Positions 26,411 to 35,569 of a stretch of 64,000 nucleotides of DNA are shown piece after piece. The notes under the pieces were generated by a model. The model made no database searches and had not been told where the DNA came from. It saw only the letters and a list, made by a program, of their open reading frames with translations. Position numbers and translations under genes: made by a program. Position 1 is the first letter of the stretch. The number at the start of each line of letters is the position of its first letter. Source of the DNA: Syntrophobacteraceae bacterium (GTDB taxonomy: Bacteria; Desulfobacterota; Syntrophobacteria; Syntrophobacterales; Syntrophobacteraceae). Location of the stretch: contig JARLHO010000071.1 in NCBI GenBank assembly GCA_031292215.1, positions 1 to 64,000 of the forward strand, read 5' to 3'.

Positions 26411-26758
26411 GTGCGAAAAATCAACTTCCTCGTTTTCGCTTTATTGGTGATGGCCTGTGCGGCCTGCGTTTCCCCCATACCCGAAGTAAAACCCCTGCTA
26501 AAGCCCGGGGTAGTTCCCATAGCTCAAAGAATCGCCGACCAGAAGAAATGGCTCGACCAGGACATAGCAGCCAAGGCAATAACTCCTGCTCAGGCAAAAC
26601 CCATACGCGACAAGCTCGAGCAAATAAAGAAAGAGTATGACCGGCTTCAAACCGAAGGCTCACTCACCCCAAAGGATGCCAAGGCATTAAACCGAATGGT
26701 TGACAAGACCAGCGAGCAGATTTTCCGTATGACCACGGGGCCGGGACACGCCCATTAG
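26411..26758 (+). CDS. Small lipoprotein, uncharacterised
   Basis: A 115-residue protein starting at GTG 26411 with AAAGGA seven bases upstream; the longer frame to 26366 would spoil the signal. The N-terminus is a short basic segment, a hydrophobic core (INFLVFALLVMACAAC) and a cysteine that fits lipid modification. The rest is helical and charged (QKKWLDQDIAAKAITPAQAK and IRDKLEQIKKEYDRL). It ends convergently with the next gene, overlapping by four bases. The function is unknown; a helical periplasmic domain of this kind is common in stress- or envelope-linked lipoproteins. Confidence 0.6.
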   Translation: MRKINFLVFALLVMACAACVSPIPEVKPLLKPGVVPIAQRIADQKKWLDQDIAAKAITPAQAKPIRDKLEQIKKEYDRLQTEGSLTPKDAKALNRMVDKTSEQIFRMTTGPGHAH

Positions 26759-27588
26759 CGATTTTTTTTGGCTATTCCGATCACGTTGGGGATGGGCAGT
26801 GCAAATTTAATCGAATCACTTTCGAGCCCCCCCAGTGTGCAATATTTTTCCAGGGTGATTTTCGGGGTGGATAGATAAAGGGATGCCTGTGGTCCGCCTT
26901 CGAGGTACATGGCGCTCTTTAGCGAGAGCGGAAGAGACAGAAGAATCTCGATAAAATCGTGAACCGAACCGGGGGTTCTACAGAAAAGAAACAGGATATT
27001 TCCCCGGGCGTCCATTCCCATCGCCAGCATGCTCCACTTCGCATCCTGCCTGCTCCAGACATTGCGTCCGTTGCACGAAATCATCCGTATACCCTGTACG
27101 AAGGAGCGGTATTTGGACCGCAGGTCGCTAAAGTCCTGGCATTCACGATCGATAAGTTGTACCTGCGGCAGATTTTTGTCCACGGGATTAAATGCCAGGA
27201 TGGTATTGTCCCGGCTGAGCCTGGGGTTATTCACATGGCCGAAATTTTTCATAAAATCTATACTCGTCAAGCCATCTGCCTGAAACATCGAAGCATTGAC
27301 GGCAGCGACCAGGTGGTGCTTTATGGCCCACTCTTTGACCGAAAGGGGCTCTTTGCCGTGTTCGGTTGCGCACAGAAGTTGGAACGAATAAGCCCCCGGA
27401 TCGATCTTTACCAGGGTGATCGCGTAGCGGTCGCCGTTAAGAACCGTTTGGACTTCAGCGACATGCAACCCCTTATCGGCTTCTTTCCATCCAATGGCAG
27501 GAGCTGCCGAAGCGGTCCCTGCAACCAGCAGCAGGAGGCCGAATATGCTCAGGCTAAATGTCGTTGCAAACCGGACATGTACTCGCAT
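26755..27588 (-). CDS. Exported phosphodiester glycosidase (NAGPA-domain) protein
   Basis: A 277-residue protein with a Sec signal peptide (FSLSIFGLLLLVAGTASAAP, residues about 11-30). The body has the patterns of the NAGPA domain: VAAVNASMFQADG, TILAFNP, MGMDARGNILFLFCRTPGSV and SAMYLEGGPQASLYL, which line the active site of phosphodiester glycosidases. The family cleaves sugar-phosphodiester bonds such as those of modified envelope glycans. The substrate in this organism is unknown. It is expected in the periplasm. No operon partner is obvious. Confidence 0.75.
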   Translation of the reverse strand: MRVHVRFATTFSLSIFGLLLLVAGTASAAPAIGWKEADKGLHVAEVQTVLNGDRYAITLVKIDPGAYSFQLLCATEHGKEPLSVKEWAIKHHLVAAVNASMFQADGLTSIDFMKNFGHVNNPRLSRDNTILAFNPVDKNLPQVQLIDRECQDFSDLRSKYRSFVQGIRMISCNGRNVWSRQDAKWSMLAMGMDARGNILFLFCRTPGSVHDFIEILLSLPLSLKSAMYLEGGPQASLYLSTPKITLEKYCTLGGLESDSIKFALPIPNVIGIAKKNR

Positions 27589-27619
27589 CTTTTCTCCGGC
27601 GTGTGAGGAGGCGATTTTT

Positions 27620-28144
27620 TTAACCGCTCAGTCGCGCACCCTCTGCGCCCAGCATCTCCCGTGCGGTTTCGATCATTTCCCTTCGCTTTTTTTGCCACTC
27701 CTGGTCGGCTTCGGCATTGGGAATCACCGCCTCGCCAAAGACTCCTCTTTGCAGAAGACCCGCCCTTAAGCGTTCGACCACCCGGTTTTCTTCCCCGTGG
27801 AGTCGCTCGCCAAATTGTTCCAAAGCCGCTTCGATGGTGGAAATGCCAAGACCCAGGCAGTGTTTCATAAAGTCCAATAACGGGGCGTTGTCTGCGACCG
27901 GATCGATCTTTTTGGAAATCTCGGCGGCTGCAACCACTTTGCGTCCGGCGTCCCCGTCAAGGAGCCGCATCAATTCTTCCTTGCAGCCCTCAAGGCCGAT
28001 CAGCCCATCCAGCCGTTTGGAGACGAGCCGGCAAAACGCCTCCCGGAATTTCTCCTCAGCTTCCCGTCGCCTGTCTTCTTCACTCATATGAAGGTGGCGC
28101 GTCCTCTCCAGTACCAGTTCGAGAGTGCTCTTTATATCAGCCAT
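27620..28144 (-). CDS. Uncharacterised helical protein
   Basis: A 174-residue protein that I do not recognise. It is predominantly helical and acidic/basic mixed (EEDRRREAEEKFREAFCRLV, DGLIGLEGCKEELMRLLDG), with Cys at a few positions but no clustered motif, no signal peptide and no transmembrane segment. ATG 28144 gives MADIKSTLELVLERT. It lies 31 bases upstream of the NAGPA-domain gene on the same strand and may share its transcript. The 179 bases between it and the FkbH-like gene hold nothing clear. Confidence 0.6.
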   Translation of the reverse strand: MADIKSTLELVLERTRHLHMSEEDRRREAEEKFREAFCRLVSKRLDGLIGLEGCKEELMRLLDGDAGRKVVAAAEISKKIDPVADNAPLLDFMKHCLGLGISTIEAALEQFGERLHGEENRVVERLRAGLLQRGVFGEAVIPNAEADQEWQKKRREMIETAREMLGAEGARLSG

Positions 28145-28323
28145 CCATCCTGTCCATTAGGTCTTCCGGGTCGCCCCCGGCCGGTAATTACAGAGCGCCA
28201 AATAACGCGTAAAGACATAAACATCGCCTTTGGCGGCATTTTAGCACAAAACCGCTCCCCGGTCACGAGCGCCCTAAAAAAACCCGGGGGCATTCCCCGT
28301 TACAAGGCCCTACGAAGTTGCGT

Positions 28324-30330
28324 TCAAGCCACGCCGCCCAGTCCTCGGACTCGGTTTGAACGAGATGAAACTTCGGTGAATACATCACCCGGCAGGCGGT
28401 GCGGACTGCCGTCCGAGCTGCCGCCGGCGCAGCCAGCCGGGCAGGTCGGGGCTTGGCAACCCGTCTGCGGCGACACGCCGCCCGATACCGTCAGCAAAAC
28501 GTGGGGGGGAGCAACAAAGGGCGCCGCCAAAGACCTTGACCAGAGAAAGGACTTTTCCGTCAATAGAGTGAAACCGTTCCGGCTAAAAACCGGGCGGCAT
28601 GCCATGTTCACCTCTGTTGGCCGCAACTGAGCAAACATCACCGTAGTATTTCGCCGGATCAGCCGGTTTGCGAGATGGGCCAGGAAAGCGTCTTCAATCC
28701 CCAGCCCGAGCGCGCGGCAACTCATGACCAGATGAACGACGCAGTTTTGCCATACCCACGCCGCCCCTATTAGACCGTATTGAGTAAACCTGTCTTTGGC
28801 CTCTATTGCGTAAACCTCTCGGCCCGCAGCGAAATTGCGGTGGCATTCCTCAAGCGTATAGCGCTCGCCGGTGGTGTTAAACTGGTTGGTCTTGTTGAAA
28901 AGTTCAAGTGTCCTCGCCATGCGCAAATCCACTATTTCCCGCAGCGTCGAAAGCGATACGCAAAGCCCGAGGGTCTTTAGGAATTCCTCGTGGGAAAGGG
29001 TCTTTCGAACGGATTCGCGCTGCAATTGAGCATGCACCATTTCGGTTTTTCGCACCGATTCCTCGGTTATAGCGCACCGCTGCGCTTCCGCCGACCAGAG
29101 CAAGATACGCTTCAGATAATAAGGATGGCTGCCCAGCACCCTTACGCCGGGTAGTCCTGCCTCGATCGATGCGCGCTCGGTCGGGTTATCGTCTATCATT
29201 ACGGTGTTTTGCGGCCTGAGATTGATTTCCTGGAGCACTTCCGCGAGGTTTTCGATCTTGCTTTTGAAGTTGATCTTATGCACGGCGAAGTCTTCAAGCG
29301 CGATCCGTCCCTGGACCAGATGGTCCCAGTTAGACCGGATGAATTCTTCGTTATTCTTGCTGACAATGGCGAGCAGGATGCCCCGTTTTTTTAAAATGAG
29401 AAGCGTTTCGATAAATCCCATGGGCCAGCCTTCGAGCACCCCCAGGGTTCCTTCCGCCGCAACTCCGCGCCAAAGCGTGTCATCGAGGTCAACCGCCACT
29501 AATTTGACGATGTCGCGCTGCGAGATCGTTCGATGCATTGCAAAGATTTCATGCAGGAGGGCCTCGAAGAATTCAAGCCACCGCGCGCTGTAATGCTGCG
29601 TCATGGGCCGCGGGGGCTCGATCCGATTCCTGTCGTGGTCGCGATCGCCATCGCTTAGGGTGGTCCCGTGGGTAAAAGACCACACCCCGTCGTCCTGGCA
29701 GGATTTTTTCCCGATGCCGGCGCTAACCTGGTCGATGTCGACAAAGTATGCGTTCTGGAGTTTTGACACCTCGGCTGCCAGAAACATGTTTAAGCGCTCG
29801 ATAAAGTACATCACGTTTCGCAGGTCGTAGCGCGGCTGAAGGCGCCCCATCTGATTTTGTTGCGGTACCATGAACCCGAGGACAAATGTCAGCAATTTGT
29901 GTTCGATATTTAATTTGACAACTCCGGCCAGGTAGTGGGCCAGATAATCCTGCGTCTCACCCAGGAAGTCTTCGTGGCTTTTCTCGTCGTCGGGGAGCCG
30001 AAAATAACTGCTGCCAAAAATGGAGCGCAAAGGAATGTGTATGATCTGAAAGTCGTACCGGGAGGCCCGCTCGGCAGATATTTCCGGAAACGAGTCGAAA
30101 TTGTTTAGCAGGAGAAAATCGCTTTTGAAATCGCTGTTTATCATCGCGGCGACTTCCTGGAACGGCTGGGCAAGGCAGCCGCCCACGACCAGAAATCGCA
30201 GCCCCGAGTCCGGAGTTACCTGCAGATCGATTGGCGTCCGGTAGCGGGAACCGGTGTGCAGAGCGAAAAGAGACGGATCAAACTCTTTCATCCGAGATTC
30301 ATTGGTATTTTCACTTGCCGCCGAGTCCAT
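28324..30330 (-). CDS. FkbH-like HAD-superfamily protein
   Basis: A protein of 668 residues from ATG 30330. The N-terminal half is an SGNH-hydrolase-like region containing FLVVGGCLAQPFQE and FVDIDQVSAG. From about residue 270 there is a HAD-IIIC domain: KLVAVDLDDTLWRGV (nucleophile Asp), AIVSKNNEE, and MIDDNPTERASIE. A GNAT-like C-terminal part follows (LFNKTNQFNTTG, VMSCRALGLGIEDAFLAHL). This is the FkbH arrangement, which loads glyceryl units onto acyl carrier proteins in polyketide or lipid pathways. The last 55 residues are a low-complexity tail rich in Gly, Ser, Pro and Cys. No acyl carrier protein or synthase gene is nearby, so the target is unknown. Confidence 0.8.
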   Translation of the reverse strand: MDSAASENTNESRMKEFDPSLFALHTGSRYRTPIDLQVTPDSGLRFLVVGGCLAQPFQEVAAMINSDFKSDFLLLNNFDSFPEISAERASRYDFQIIHIPLRSIFGSSYFRLPDDEKSHEDFLGETQDYLAHYLAGVVKLNIEHKLLTFVLGFMVPQQNQMGRLQPRYDLRNVMYFIERLNMFLAAEVSKLQNAYFVDIDQVSAGIGKKSCQDDGVWSFTHGTTLSDGDRDHDRNRIEPPRPMTQHYSARWLEFFEALLHEIFAMHRTISQRDIVKLVAVDLDDTLWRGVAAEGTLGVLEGWPMGFIETLLILKKRGILLAIVSKNNEEFIRSNWDHLVQGRIALEDFAVHKINFKSKIENLAEVLQEINLRPQNTVMIDDNPTERASIEAGLPGVRVLGSHPYYLKRILLWSAEAQRCAITEESVRKTEMVHAQLQRESVRKTLSHEEFLKTLGLCVSLSTLREIVDLRMARTLELFNKTNQFNTTGERYTLEECHRNFAAGREVYAIEAKDRFTQYGLIGAAWVWQNCVVHLVMSCRALGLGIEDAFLAHLANRLIRRNTTVMFAQLRPTEVNMACRPVFSRNGFTLLTEKSFLWSRSLAAPFVAPPHVLLTVSGGVSPQTGCQAPTCPAGCAGGSSDGSPHRLPGDVFTEVSSRSNRVRGLGGVA

Positions 30331-30429
30331 AAAAAACGCACCCCTTTTTGCGAGCCTGTTTGCTGACAACCTTGCCGCAAGCAAAAAACGGACCGTTTAT
30401 GGATGGAAGCTGCAAATGTAGCCCCAAAA

Positions 30430-30461
30430 GTAGGTTGGGTTGAGTGAAGCGAAACCCAACA
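30430..30461 (+). repeat. Palindromic gtaggttgggttgag repeat, copy 1
   Basis: The halves taggttgggtt and gaaacccaaca pair into a hairpin around a short loop. A second copy lies at 54230-54260, and both are preceded by aagctgcaaatgta. Short palindromes of this type are widespread in unrelated bacteria; a REP-like mobile or structural role is assumed, not shown. Confidence 0.75.
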
Positions 30462-30957
30462 GAGTAATTTTTGAACGTAACTGGATAAGAGCCAAGTTTT
30501 TGACGATTGTTCAAAGAAAACCGATCGGACGATTCAAGGAATCGGAGCTCGGAGCGGCTGAACTTGCAAGCGAGTCACGGTTTGTCCCTGCTTACTCCGG
30601 ACTCCTCGATCCGCCAATATCCGGTGCGTGTCGTCTGGTAGGCGGCAAGGTTTGTCGCCGCTAAAGGTGGGTATATTCACGCCGCACCGGCCAGCGCGGC
30701 ATCGCCCGCGAGGAGTAAATCGCAGCCGCCTCATGCGCAAAACCGCTCATGAGGGGCAAACTCCCTGCCCGCATGCCTCAGATGGCCACGGGATTAAGCT
30801 CGTAGACTTGCGAGTTTTGCGCAGCCCTTTTCAGGTCGCCGGGACGGACCCAACGGGGCACTGGGAATAACCCACCACGGCAGGGGAATCCGTTCCCTTC
30901 GGGATCAATTCCTTCTCATACCGAGTTGCGTTCATGATTAATGTACGAAAAGACTTG

Positions 30958-31064
30958 AAATCCCCCCAACCCCCCTTTGCAAAAAAGGGGGGCGATCAGG
31001 CCAAGCCCCTTTCTTGGGAGTCTCCGCTAAGGGGTAAGTGGGCGCATGTGCGGGTAATTGTCAG
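30958..31064 (+). repeat. Dispersed repeat, copy C (second module)
   Basis: Carries the poly-C/poly-G pair, the segment gatcaggccaagcccctttc and the right terminus gcatgtgcgggtaattgtca. It lacks the first module and left terminal repeat seen in copy B, but a first-module-like fragment (ggggggcgaatgagccaagc) follows at 31072-31091. It sits immediately before an IS110-type remnant. Confidence 0.85.
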
Positions 31065-31106
31065 GAAAAAAAAGGGGGGCGAATGAGCCAAGCCCCCTTC
31101 GGCGAC

Positions 31107-31250
31107 ATGGATACTGTGGTGTTCTATCAACGGCTCCTTACAGCCGGAAAGAAACCAAAGGTTGCCATTGCAGCCTGCATGCGAAAGCTCTTGACCATAC
31201 TTAACGCCATGATCACAAACGCGACATCATGGAACCCGAAGATGGCGTAA
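31107..31250 (+). pseudogene. IS110-type transposase C-terminal remnant
   Basis: The open frame encodes FYQRLLTAGKKPKVAIAACM followed by RKLLTILNAMI, which is the C-terminal transposase_20-type pattern of IS110/IS116/IS902 transposases. No N-terminal RuvC-like catalytic part is found upstream; copy C of the dispersed repeat occupies that position. It is therefore a decayed fragment, and the frame start is not meaningful. Confidence 0.65.
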
Positions 31251-31320
31251 AGTACTTGACATTCGAAACAGTTACTTCGGGATTCCCCTCCTCGCCGATA
31301 ACTGCGGCCACTCCGCCCCC

Positions 31321-33954
31321 TTATCCCGCCTCAACGGTCTCGGGCTCCAAGACATGAGTCACCACGAGTTCCCCGTCCTTTACGTCGACAGTAATCTTTG
31401 AGCCATCCATGATCGCCCCCGATATTATGGCCCGGCCGATCCGGGTTTCCATCTCCCGCTGCATGTACCGCTTAAGAGGCCTTGCCCCGTAGACCGGATC
31501 GTAGCCGGCATTGGCCACGAACTCGCGGGCCTTTTCGCTAAGGTGCAAAGTGAGGCGCCTGCTCTTTAGCCGCTCGTTTAAGTTTTCGACCAGCAGGTCG
31601 ACGATTTTTTCTATCTCCCCCAACGTGAGGGGTTTAAACATTATGATTTCATCTACCCGGTTTAGAAATTCGGGCATGAAATGGCGCCTTAGCGCCTCCA
31701 TTACGCTTGTCCTTGCGCCTTCCCGGATTTCCCCCTCCCTTGCGACCCCCTGGAGCAGGTATTCCGAGCCGATATTGCTGGTCATAATTATCACGGTGTT
31801 CTTGAAATCGACCGTTCGCCCCTGCGCATCGGTTAACCTGCCATCGTCGAGTATCTGGAGAAGCGTATTGAAGACGTCCCGGTGGGCCTTTTCGATTTCG
31901 TCAAACAAGATGACGCAGTAAGGCTTGCGGCGAACGGCTTCCGTTAGCTGCCCCCCTTCCTCGTATCCAATGTAGCCGGGAGGGGCCCCGATCAGCCGGG
32001 AGACCGTGTGGCGTTCCTGGTACTCGCTCATATCGATTCGCACCAGGTTTTCCTCGGTATCGAAAAGTGCCTCGGCCAGGGTTTTCCCCAGCTCGGTTTT
32101 CCCGACGCCCGTAGGCCCAAGAAAGATAAATGAGCCAATAGGGCGCCTCGGGTCCTTTATTCCCGACCGGGCGCGTATGACCGCGTTTGCAACGAGCTGA
32201 ACGGCCTCATCTTGTCCGATGACCCGCTCGTGCAGCACTTCGTCAAGCCTTAAGAGCTTTTCCCTTTCTCCTTCGACCAGCCTCGTTACCGGTATGCCCG
32301 TCCAGCGCGACACGATGTCTGCAATTTCGTCCTCGGTCACCATCTCGCGAAGAAGCCGCGAGCCCCCCTGCCTGTTCGAAAGCCTTTCTTCCTCCTCCCG
32401 GAGCTTTTTTTCGAGCTCGGGAAGCACGCCGTACTTTAATTCGGCAGTTCTTTGGAGGTTGAATTCGCGCTCGGAGCCCTCGATTTCATGCCGTATCTTT
32501 TCGATCTCCCCCCTGTGCGCCTGAACTTTTTTAATCGACTCTTTTTCGGCCTCCCACTGGGCTTTCATGGAATCGGCCCTCGCCCGCAGTTCGGCCAGTT
32601 CCTTTCGAAGCGCCTGGAGCCTTTCCCGGCTGGCCTTGTCCTGCTCCTTGGCAAGGGCTACCTCTTCTATTTCCAACTGGCGCGCCCGTCTTTCCACTTC
32701 GTCGATTTCGGAGGGCATCGAATCGATTTCCGTTCTGATCATCGCGCAGGCTTCATCGACCAGGTCGATTGCCTTATCGGGCAAAAACCGGTCGGAGATG
32801 TAGCGGTTGGAGAGCACTGCGGCTGCAACCAGGGAGCTGTCCTGGATTTTTACGCCGTGATGGACCTCGAAGCGTTCCTTGAGGCCGCGCAGTATCGAGA
32901 CCGTGTCCTCTACCGAAGGCTGATCGACTACCACTGGCTGAAAACGACGCTCAAGGGCGGGGTCTTTTTCGATGTGCTTGCGGTATTCGTCAAGAGTCGT
33001 AGCTCCGATGCAATGCAACTCCCCCCTTGCAAGCATGGGTTTTAGCATGTTGCCGGCATCCATCGACCCTTCGGCCTTCCCGGCCCCAACGATTGTGTGG
33101 AGCTCGTCGATAAAGAGCAAGATCCGGCCCTGGGCATCCTTTATCTCGTTTAAAACCGCTTTTAGCCTCTCTTCGAACTCGCCCCGAAACTTCGCCCCGG
33201 CAACCAAAGAGCCCATATCCAGGGCAAAGATGGTCTTATCCTTTAGCCCCTCGGGAACGTCCCCCCTCACAATGCGATGGGCCAGACCCTCGACTATGGC
33301 CGTTTTACCGACTCCCGGCTCGCCGATCAAAACCGGGTTGTTTTTGGTCTTTCGGCTTAGAATCCGGATAACGCGCCGAATTTCGGAGTCCCGGCCGATG
33401 ACCGGATCGAGCTTTTGGCTCCGGGCCTCGTCGACAAGGTCGCGCCCGTATTTTTGCAGGGCCTCGTAGGCCGATTCGGGCGTTGCGCTCGTTACCCGCT
33501 GGCTTCCGCGAATGGAGGTGAGGGTGCCAAGAAGAGAGTCCCTCGTTACTCCGAAATGTTGGAGCACCTGGCCCGCCGGGGTGCTGGTCCCCTCCTGCAG
33601 GAATGCCAAAAGGATGTGTTCAACCGATACGTATTCGTCCTTAAGCCTTTTGGCCTGGTCTTGCGCTTCGATGAGCAGCCGGTTCAAACGGTTGGCGATG
33701 TAGATTTTACCGGGCTCGATACCAGGGCCGCTAACGCGCGGCTTCCTGTTTAGTTCATCTTCGAGCCGCTCCCGCACCCTGTCCACTGGGATGTCCATCT
33801 TGCGCAAAAGCCGCGTCGTAAGCCCTTCGGGCTGTTCCAAAAGGGCCAGCAAAAGATGCTCGCCGTCAACTTCCATATGGCCAAAGCGGATCGCCTTGGT
33901 TTCCGCGGCCTGCAAAGCCTCCTGAGACTTGTTCGTAAACTTGTTGATATCCAT
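31321..33954 (-). CDS. clpB: ATP-dependent disaggregase ClpB
   Basis: An 877-residue AAA+ chaperone, full length for ClpB. It has the N-terminal Clp repeat domain ([18 protein letters not shown]), first AAA+ module with Walker [14 protein letters not shown], the middle coiled-coil domain (about 400-530, [20 protein letters not shown]) that distinguishes ClpB from ClpA/C, and second module with [13 protein letters not shown]. The hexamer threads aggregated proteins with help from DnaK. It is the last gene of a minus-strand run dnaK, cbpA, cbpM, clpB, so the disaggregation team is encoded together. AAGGAT precedes ATG 33954. Confidence 0.97.
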   Translation of the reverse strand: MDINKFTNKSQEALQAAETKAIRFGHMEVDGEHLLLALLEQPEGLTTRLLRKMDIPVDRVRERLEDELNRKPRVSGPGIEPGKIYIANRLNRLLIEAQDQAKRLKDEYVSVEHILLAFLQEGTSTPAGQVLQHFGVTRDSLLGTLTSIRGSQRVTSATPESAYEALQKYGRDLVDEARSQKLDPVIGRDSEIRRVIRILSRKTKNNPVLIGEPGVGKTAIVEGLAHRIVRGDVPEGLKDKTIFALDMGSLVAGAKFRGEFEERLKAVLNEIKDAQGRILLFIDELHTIVGAGKAEGSMDAGNMLKPMLARGELHCIGATTLDEYRKHIEKDPALERRFQPVVVDQPSVEDTVSILRGLKERFEVHHGVKIQDSSLVAAAVLSNRYISDRFLPDKAIDLVDEACAMIRTEIDSMPSEIDEVERRARQLEIEEVALAKEQDKASRERLQALRKELAELRARADSMKAQWEAEKESIKKVQAHRGEIEKIRHEIEGSEREFNLQRTAELKYGVLPELEKKLREEEERLSNRQGGSRLLREMVTEDEIADIVSRWTGIPVTRLVEGEREKLLRLDEVLHERVIGQDEAVQLVANAVIRARSGIKDPRRPIGSFIFLGPTGVGKTELGKTLAEALFDTEENLVRIDMSEYQERHTVSRLIGAPPGYIGYEEGGQLTEAVRRKPYCVILFDEIEKAHRDVFNTLLQILDDGRLTDAQGRTVDFKNTVIIMTSNIGSEYLLQGVAREGEIREGARTSVMEALRRHFMPEFLNRVDEIIMFKPLTLGEIEKIVDLLVENLNERLKSRRLTLHLSEKAREFVANAGYDPVYGARPLKRYMQREMETRIGRAIISGAIMDGSKITVDVKDGELVVTHVLEPETVEAG

Positions 33955-34013
33955 ATAGATCCTTAAAAGGCAAAGGCGACCAAAAGGATTACCCCCCTTT
34001 GCCCCTCTAATTT

Positions 34014-34367
34014 TTATGAAACGCTCACCTGCGATTCACGCACCCCGGAGCCTTCAAGCTCCCTCACCCGGCTTTCAAGCGCCTCGATCCGGGCGATAAG
34101 CTCAAGGATCACCCCCACGCCGGCGTAATTTACTCCCAGCTCGTTTCGAAGCCTCAGGATTCGTCCGATGAGCGGAACCACCTCCGGGTCGAAGGTACAC
34201 TCCCCGGCAATCGCGCCTTCGCTAAACTCGAGAAGACCAAGGCGCACGAACCTGTCAATCAAATCGGGGTGCACTCCGGCGCGGGCCGCCACCTCCGTTG
34301 TGGTGTAGCCGGCGAAAACCTCCCCGCCCCTTTTCACCTGAAGCATGAAAAAACGTCTCGTGGACAT
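34014..34367 (-). CDS. cbpM: Chaperone modulator CbpM-like protein
   Basis: A 117-residue MerR-like small protein. The pattern [40 protein letters not shown] and [20 protein letters not shown] is that of CbpM, which binds the J-domain of CbpA and inhibits it. It has the HTH-like N-terminal part and ends in a short coiled coil ([15 protein letters not shown]). It lies 22 bases after the cbpA-like gene, matching the known cbpA-cbpM arrangement. Confidence 0.85.
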   Translation of the reverse strand: MSTRRFFMLQVKRGGEVFAGYTTTEVAARAGVHPDLIDRFVRLGLLEFSEGAIAGECTFDPEVVPLIGRILRLRNELGVNYAGVGVILELIARIEALESRVRELEGSGVRESQVSVS

Positions 34368-34389
34368 TCCGGTTATTACTCCGCTTGGG

Positions 34390-35379
34390 CTAAGAAGCTC
34401 TCGGATCGAAACTGGAGCTCTTCTTCAATTGCTCGTAGAGTTCCTGTTCCTCCGGGGAAGGGTTCGTTGGAACTTTTAGCGCTATCGTTATGTACAAATC
34501 TCCGGCCGCGCCTTTCGGGTTGGGCATTCCCTTGCCCCGCAGCCGGAGTTTCTGGCCCCCCTGAGTGCCGGGCGGAATTCTTAGATCTATTGACCCCGAA
34601 AGGGCGCTCACCCGCACCTCGGCACCCAATACCGCTTCCCAGGGCGCAAGGGGAAGTTCCATCGCAATGTCTCGCCCGCTGAGGGTAAAGACCGGGTGGG
34701 GCTCGATTTCCACCTTCAAATAGAGGTGGCCCCGCGGACCGCCCCCCGCCCCCTCCGCCCCCTGCCCCGTCAGGCGAATCTTCTGGTTGGGCAAAACGCC
34801 GGGCGGAATTTTTACGTCATAGCGTTTTTCACTGACCTCCAATTGCCCCTCGGGGCTAACCGAGCGGCTTTGCAAAAGGATGGGCTTCGCCCCGCCGTGA
34901 AACGCCTCCTCTAAAGAGATCCGGATGGAGGTCTCATGGTCTGCCCCCGCCTGGCGGTGAACCGCTCCCCGGCCAAATCCCGGCCCCGCTCCGCCCCGCG
35001 CCTGCCTGAAACCGCCCGCTCCGCCAAAAAGGGATTCGAAAAAATCGCTAAACCCCCCACCGGCGGAGTCAAAGTGGAATTCTTCCTGGTAGCCGCCGCC
35101 CCGGCCGAAATCACTGGCCTGCCATCCCGGAGGGGGCCTGAACTCCTGGCCGGACCTCCAGTTGGACCCCAACTGATCGTACATTTTTCTCTTCTCGGGG
35201 TCTTTTAGTACCTCGTAGGCCTCGTTTATTTCCTTGAATTTGTCTTCGGCGTTGGAGGCCTTGCTGACGTCCGGATGGTATTTGCGCGCAAGCTTTCTGT
35301 AGCCCCGCTGGATCTCAGCCTGGCTGGCCGCCCTCTTTACTCCAAGCAATTCGTAGTAGTCTCTGTATTTAACAGCCAT
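34390..35379 (-). CDS. cbpA: Curved-DNA-binding protein CbpA / DnaJ-class co-chaperone
   Basis: A 329-residue J-protein. The N-terminal J-domain has KYRDYYELLGVKRAA and the HPD motif (ARKYHPDVSK). A Gly/Phe-rich segment (about 85-140) follows, then the C-terminal substrate-binding domains (ISLEEAFHGG, VKIPPGVLPNQKIRL, LRGKGMPNPKGAAGDLY). No zinc-finger CxxCxGxG repeats are present, so it is CbpA/DnaJ class II rather than classical DnaJ. It stimulates DnaK ATPase. dnaK is 190 bases upstream and cbpM 22 bases downstream. Confidence 0.92.
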   Translation of the reverse strand: MAVKYRDYYELLGVKRAASQAEIQRGYRKLARKYHPDVSKASNAEDKFKEINEAYEVLKDPEKRKMYDQLGSNWRSGQEFRPPPGWQASDFGRGGGYQEEFHFDSAGGGFSDFFESLFGGAGGFRQARGGAGPGFGRGAVHRQAGADHETSIRISLEEAFHGGAKPILLQSRSVSPEGQLEVSEKRYDVKIPPGVLPNQKIRLTGQGAEGAGGGPRGHLYLKVEIEPHPVFTLSGRDIAMELPLAPWEAVLGAEVRVSALSGSIDLRIPPGTQGGQKLRLRGKGMPNPKGAAGDLYITIALKVPTNPSPEEQELYEQLKKSSSFDPRAS

Positions 35380-35569
35380 AATGCAACCACACGTCCCTTG
35401 TAATTAGTTGCAGCGCAAAATCCGGTAAAAAAACGGACCCCTTACGCCTGCGTATGAAAAAACCAAAGCCGAAAGAGGCCCACAAGAAACAAGACCCGTA
35501 CTATCCGCTCAGCGCCAACCGGCGCCATTTTTTCCTTTCCTTACCTTTACTGTGGAGCGAGTCCCCCTG

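Larger units (their letters stand above)
30331..31106. other. Non-coding region with repeats, upstream of an IS110-type remnant
   Basis: About 775 bases without a supported gene. It contains one copy of a 32-base palindrome (30430-30461), a short hairpin cctcatg...catgagg near 30731-30756, repeat copy C (30958-31064) and a second-module fragment after it. Frames at 30440 and 30628 cross repeat sequence, lack ribosome-binding sites and show no known protein pattern, so they are not called. Confidence 0.6.

Noticed and set aside
28145-28323. Possible riboswitch or RNA gene upstream of the 174-residue protein
   Set aside because: GC-rich hairpins are present but they do not match any riboswitch or tRNA pattern that I know.
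30440-30870. Two short frames between the FkbH-like gene and the IS remnant
   Set aside because: They run through the palindromic repeat and a hairpin and show no protein pattern.
35512-35540. Hairpin gcgcc/ggcgc with T-run near the end of dnaK, possible terminator
   Set aside because: It has the T-tract only on the plus strand, where no gene ends; on the dnaK strand it lacks a T-tract.
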